Under the pieces are notes generated by a model. The model ran no database searches. It saw nothing but the letters and a program-made list of their open reading frames with translations, and had not been told where the DNA came from. Shown piece by piece: positions 61,360 through 64,000 of a stretch of DNA of 64,000 nt. The stretch comes from Rhea pennata (taxonomy: Eukaryota; Chordata; Aves; Rheiformes; Rheidae). Position numbers and translations under genes: made by a program. The stretch's first letter is position 1. The number at the start of each line of letters is the position of its first letter. The DNA lies in NCBI RefSeq assembly GCF_028389875.1, contig NC_084671.1, positions 29,817,083 through 29,881,082 of the forward strand, in the 5' to 3' direction.

Positions 61360-63370
61360 AAGAAACACAGAATCACAGAATCATTCACGTGGGACAGGAC
61401 TTTTGGAGATCTCTCATCCAACCTCTTCCTCAGGTAGAGCCTGCTCCAGGGTTAGATCTGGTTGCTCCTGGCTTTGTCTTGTCAAGTTCCAAAGACTGAG
61501 ACTGTACAATGTCCCTGAGTAACCTGCCCCACAGCATGACTGTCCTTGTAGGGTAAAAGTTTCTTTTACATCCAGTCCAAACTTCTCTTGTTTCAGCTGA
61601 TGCCTGTTGTCTGTCATTCTCCCACTGTGCGCTACTGCAGTCAGCCTCGCTCCATCTTCCTGTTGACCTCCCCATAGGTCCTCCAGTCCCTCAACCTTGC
61701 TTCATAGTGGTGGCCCTCTGAGAAACTCACTGCAGTTCATCAACATCTTTCTTAAAGTGGGAGACCCAAACTGGATTCAATACTTAGATGTGCTCTAATG
61801 AGTGTTGGCCAGAGGGAATAATCAGTTCCCTGGATCTCCTGGTTATGCTGCTGCTCATATAGCCCAGGATGCTATTAGCATCTCTGCTGTCAGGCCACAC
61901 TGCTCACTCATGTTCAGCTTCTGTCCATCAAGATCCCCAGAGCCTTTCCAGAAGAGCCACTCACCAGCCAGGCAGTCCTCAGGCTGTCTCATTGCCAAAG
62001 GCTCTTCTTTGTCCTGGCCAGGACCGGGCATTTTCCCTTGTTAAATTTTGATGAGGTTCCTGATGGCCCATTCCTCTGTCTTGCCCAGGTCCCTCTGAAA
62101 AGCAGCCCTGCCCAGCCCTGTACGAACTAGTCCGCTAGTTTGGGGTCTTTTGAAAATTTGACATGAAGGAACTCCATTGCCTCTTCCAGGTTGTTGAAAG
62201 AGATTTCCAGTCATTAACTGAACAGGACATACCATAGGACATACAGGACATACTGAACTAGACAAAGCTCTGGACTACCCCAGGACAGAGCTCTGCAGAG
62301 CTCCACTTGTCACTGCCTCCAAGTAGAGAACAATCTATTAACCACAGCTATCTGAGCCTGACCATCCAATCAGATTTTATCCATCTGAATGCCCACCTAC
62401 TCAGACTGTAAAAGCCTAACTTGGGTACAACAATATTGTAGGAAATATTTCAAAATCCTTGCTGAAGTCAAGGTAAATGGCACCAACTGTTCTCCTCTTG
62501 CCCACAGATTTAGTCATTTCATTGCAAAAGGCAATTAGCTTGGTAGGCATGACTTAGCCTTGGTCAGTCTATGCTGACTGTTTCTGATCAACCTATTCTC
62601 CTTTGTGTGCCTAGAAATGTGCTCAAAAAAAAAAAAAAAACAAAAAAAACAAAAAAAAAAACTATGATTTTCCCATGGACCTACGAGAGGCTGACCATTC
62701 TATTGTTCCCTGGGATGCCTTTTTGGCCATTATTGAAGACGGATGCTGTATCTGACTTTCTCCAATCACTGAGGAGCTCCCCTGATATCCACGATCTTTC
62801 AAAGGTGATTGATAGACTAGGAAGGGCATCAGACAGCTCTCAGCCCCAGGGATGCAGTTCCTTGGGACCCATGTATGGATCAAGTCCTTGCAAATCACCT
62901 CTTCTTCATTTCTCATCCACTATTGGTAGTCCATCTTCTCCTTGAACCCTTTCACTAAGCATAAAGGCCTGGAAGACCATGTTGCTGAAGGCCAAGGCAA
63001 AAAAAGACATTGAGCACCTCAGCTTTGTCTGTGTCCTGTCTCACTAAGTCATCTCCCAACCCCCTCGGCAATGGGCTCGCATTTTCCTTGTTCAGCCTTT
63101 TACTACACTACTGTAATGGCAGAAACTGTTCTTCTTGCCCTTGACATTCCCTGTAGGTGTGAGTTCCAGGTAAACTTTGGCTTTCCTGGCACCATGTCTA
63201 CATGCCTGGGCAGTGCTTCTGAATCCCTCCTTTGCAGCCTGTCCCTGCCTCCACCTCTTGTATGCTGCCTTTTCCCATTGGTGCTCTGCCATGTGTTTCT
63301 TGCTTAGCCACATTTGTCTCTTTGTACATTGACTTATTTTTCTGAGTACCTCCTGGGTCTTGGCTGGCAC
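61360..63370 (-). mobile_element. Old antisense CR1 LINE
   Basis: It reads as CR1 on the minus strand. The left end (acagaatcacagaatcattc) is the reverse complement of a CR1 tail. Going right come the antisense forms of the downstream region (ctcttgtttcagctgatgcc, tccatcttcctgttgacctc). Next is the region just after the YLDF motif (gctgaagtcaaggtaaatgg) and then the upstream ORF2 block (ctttctccaatcactgagga, catcagacagctctcagccc). The right part resembles endonuclease-to-RT linker sequence of avian CR1. Many substitutions and indels mark it as old. An A-rich tract at 62625-62660 interrupts it. Ends are approximate. Confidence 0.75.
62625..62660. repeat. A-rich tract inside the old CR1
   Basis: Runs of A separated by single C bases; not expected in CR1, so a later expansion or insertion. 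Confidence 0.85.
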
Positions 63371-64000
63371 TTGCAGCCACCTTAGGCCTGCTTCCATACA
63401 CAGGTCCTACAGTATCAGGGGTATTATAGCTTGCCTCTATTCAGTCCTGCTCCAGCTCACACCATTTCAGGACAATCACATTCCCAAAGACATAAAACCC
63501 AACACCATCACCCTTTCAAGGCACCACAGCTCAGCACCCCTACGGCAGTTGACAAATCATGCCGTTCCTCTCTGCTGAGGGAAACCAGCTGACTTCCTGT
63601 TCGGAAGCAACACACAGCCCTGTTCCCTGGAGCAGTGTACAAAGTCCCTTCCTTGCCTACCAGGATAACTCTTCTCCTCCACCCCCCACAACCATAGCCT
63701 TGTGGGGCTGAACAAACATACCCTCAGGAGCCAGTTCAACTTAAACCAAAATGCACCTCTACATACTGCTGGCAAAAGGAGAGAAGCTGGGCAGAGCTGA
63801 TCCAGGGACATGTCTTTCTCTGGAATTCAGAGCAAGCCACAGGGTGAATGGCTTCTGAAAGCTCCCCACCTTCCTTAGATTTTTGCTCAGTAAACTTTTC
63901 CCCCTGTTAGCTTAACATAAGCAGTAAAACACAGGTTTTATCTATGTAATCTGGATTGTTTCCCACATACTCACATGCCTGAGGCTGCTCCACCACCCCC
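63371..64000. other. Unassigned right edge
   Basis: Sequence beyond the CR1. No gene, RNA or repeat is recognised, though it may still be diverged CR1. Confidence 0.4.

Noticed and set aside
62571..62945. 124-codon plus-strand frame
   Set aside because: Runs through the A-rich tract and antisense CR1 sequence.
1..64000. CRISPR arrays, operons, phage or plasmid features
   Set aside because: No regularly spaced direct repeats or prokaryotic gene organisation; introns, CpG islands and CR1 elements show an animal genome.

Overview
The window is vertebrate nuclear DNA, almost certainly from a bird. It has small coding exons in long AT-rich introns, CpG-island promoters, and CR1-type LINEs that end in the avian CR1 tail (gattctatgattct). 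Gene order matches the human 3q29 block PAK2-PIGX-CEP19, here reversed. I cannot name the species. A tRNA-derived SINE with a CR1 tail and several CR1 copies are compatible with a CR1-rich bird lineage.

Layout, left to right. 1-30.1 kb: the 5' part of PAK2 on the minus strand, with intron 2 at the left edge, the first coding exon at 6592-6802, a ~23 kb intron 1, and a CpG-island promoter with a non-coding first exon near 29.9-30.1 kb. 30.4-35.4 kb: intergenic, with a tRNA(Ile)-like/CR1-tailed SINE at 31.15 kb and a 1.7 kb CR1 LINE. 35.4-42.5 kb: PIGX on the minus strand. All six coding exons could be resolved to the base and give a 254-residue protein. 42.2-43.0 kb: a CpG island that looks like a shared divergent promoter for PIGX and CEP19. 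45.5-46.6 kb: CEP19 on the plus strand, with two coding exons, 163 residues and a poly(A) signal. 46.6-64 kb: intergenic, with a second 1.6 kb CR1, an ancient CR1 fragment near 57 kb and an old antisense CR1 at 61.4-63.4 kb. No further gene is recognised there.

The three genes have separate jobs. PAK2 is a Rac/Cdc42-activated kinase. PIGX is the ER partner of PIGM in the first mannosylation of GPI anchors. CEP19 is a mother-centriole/ciliary-base protein. I found no operon-like system, CRISPR array or clearly new multigene system. The most informative observations concern retroelements: two CR1 copies share the same three coding lesions, and a CR1-tailed SINE keeps A and B boxes and an intact anticodon stem with a changed anticodon.
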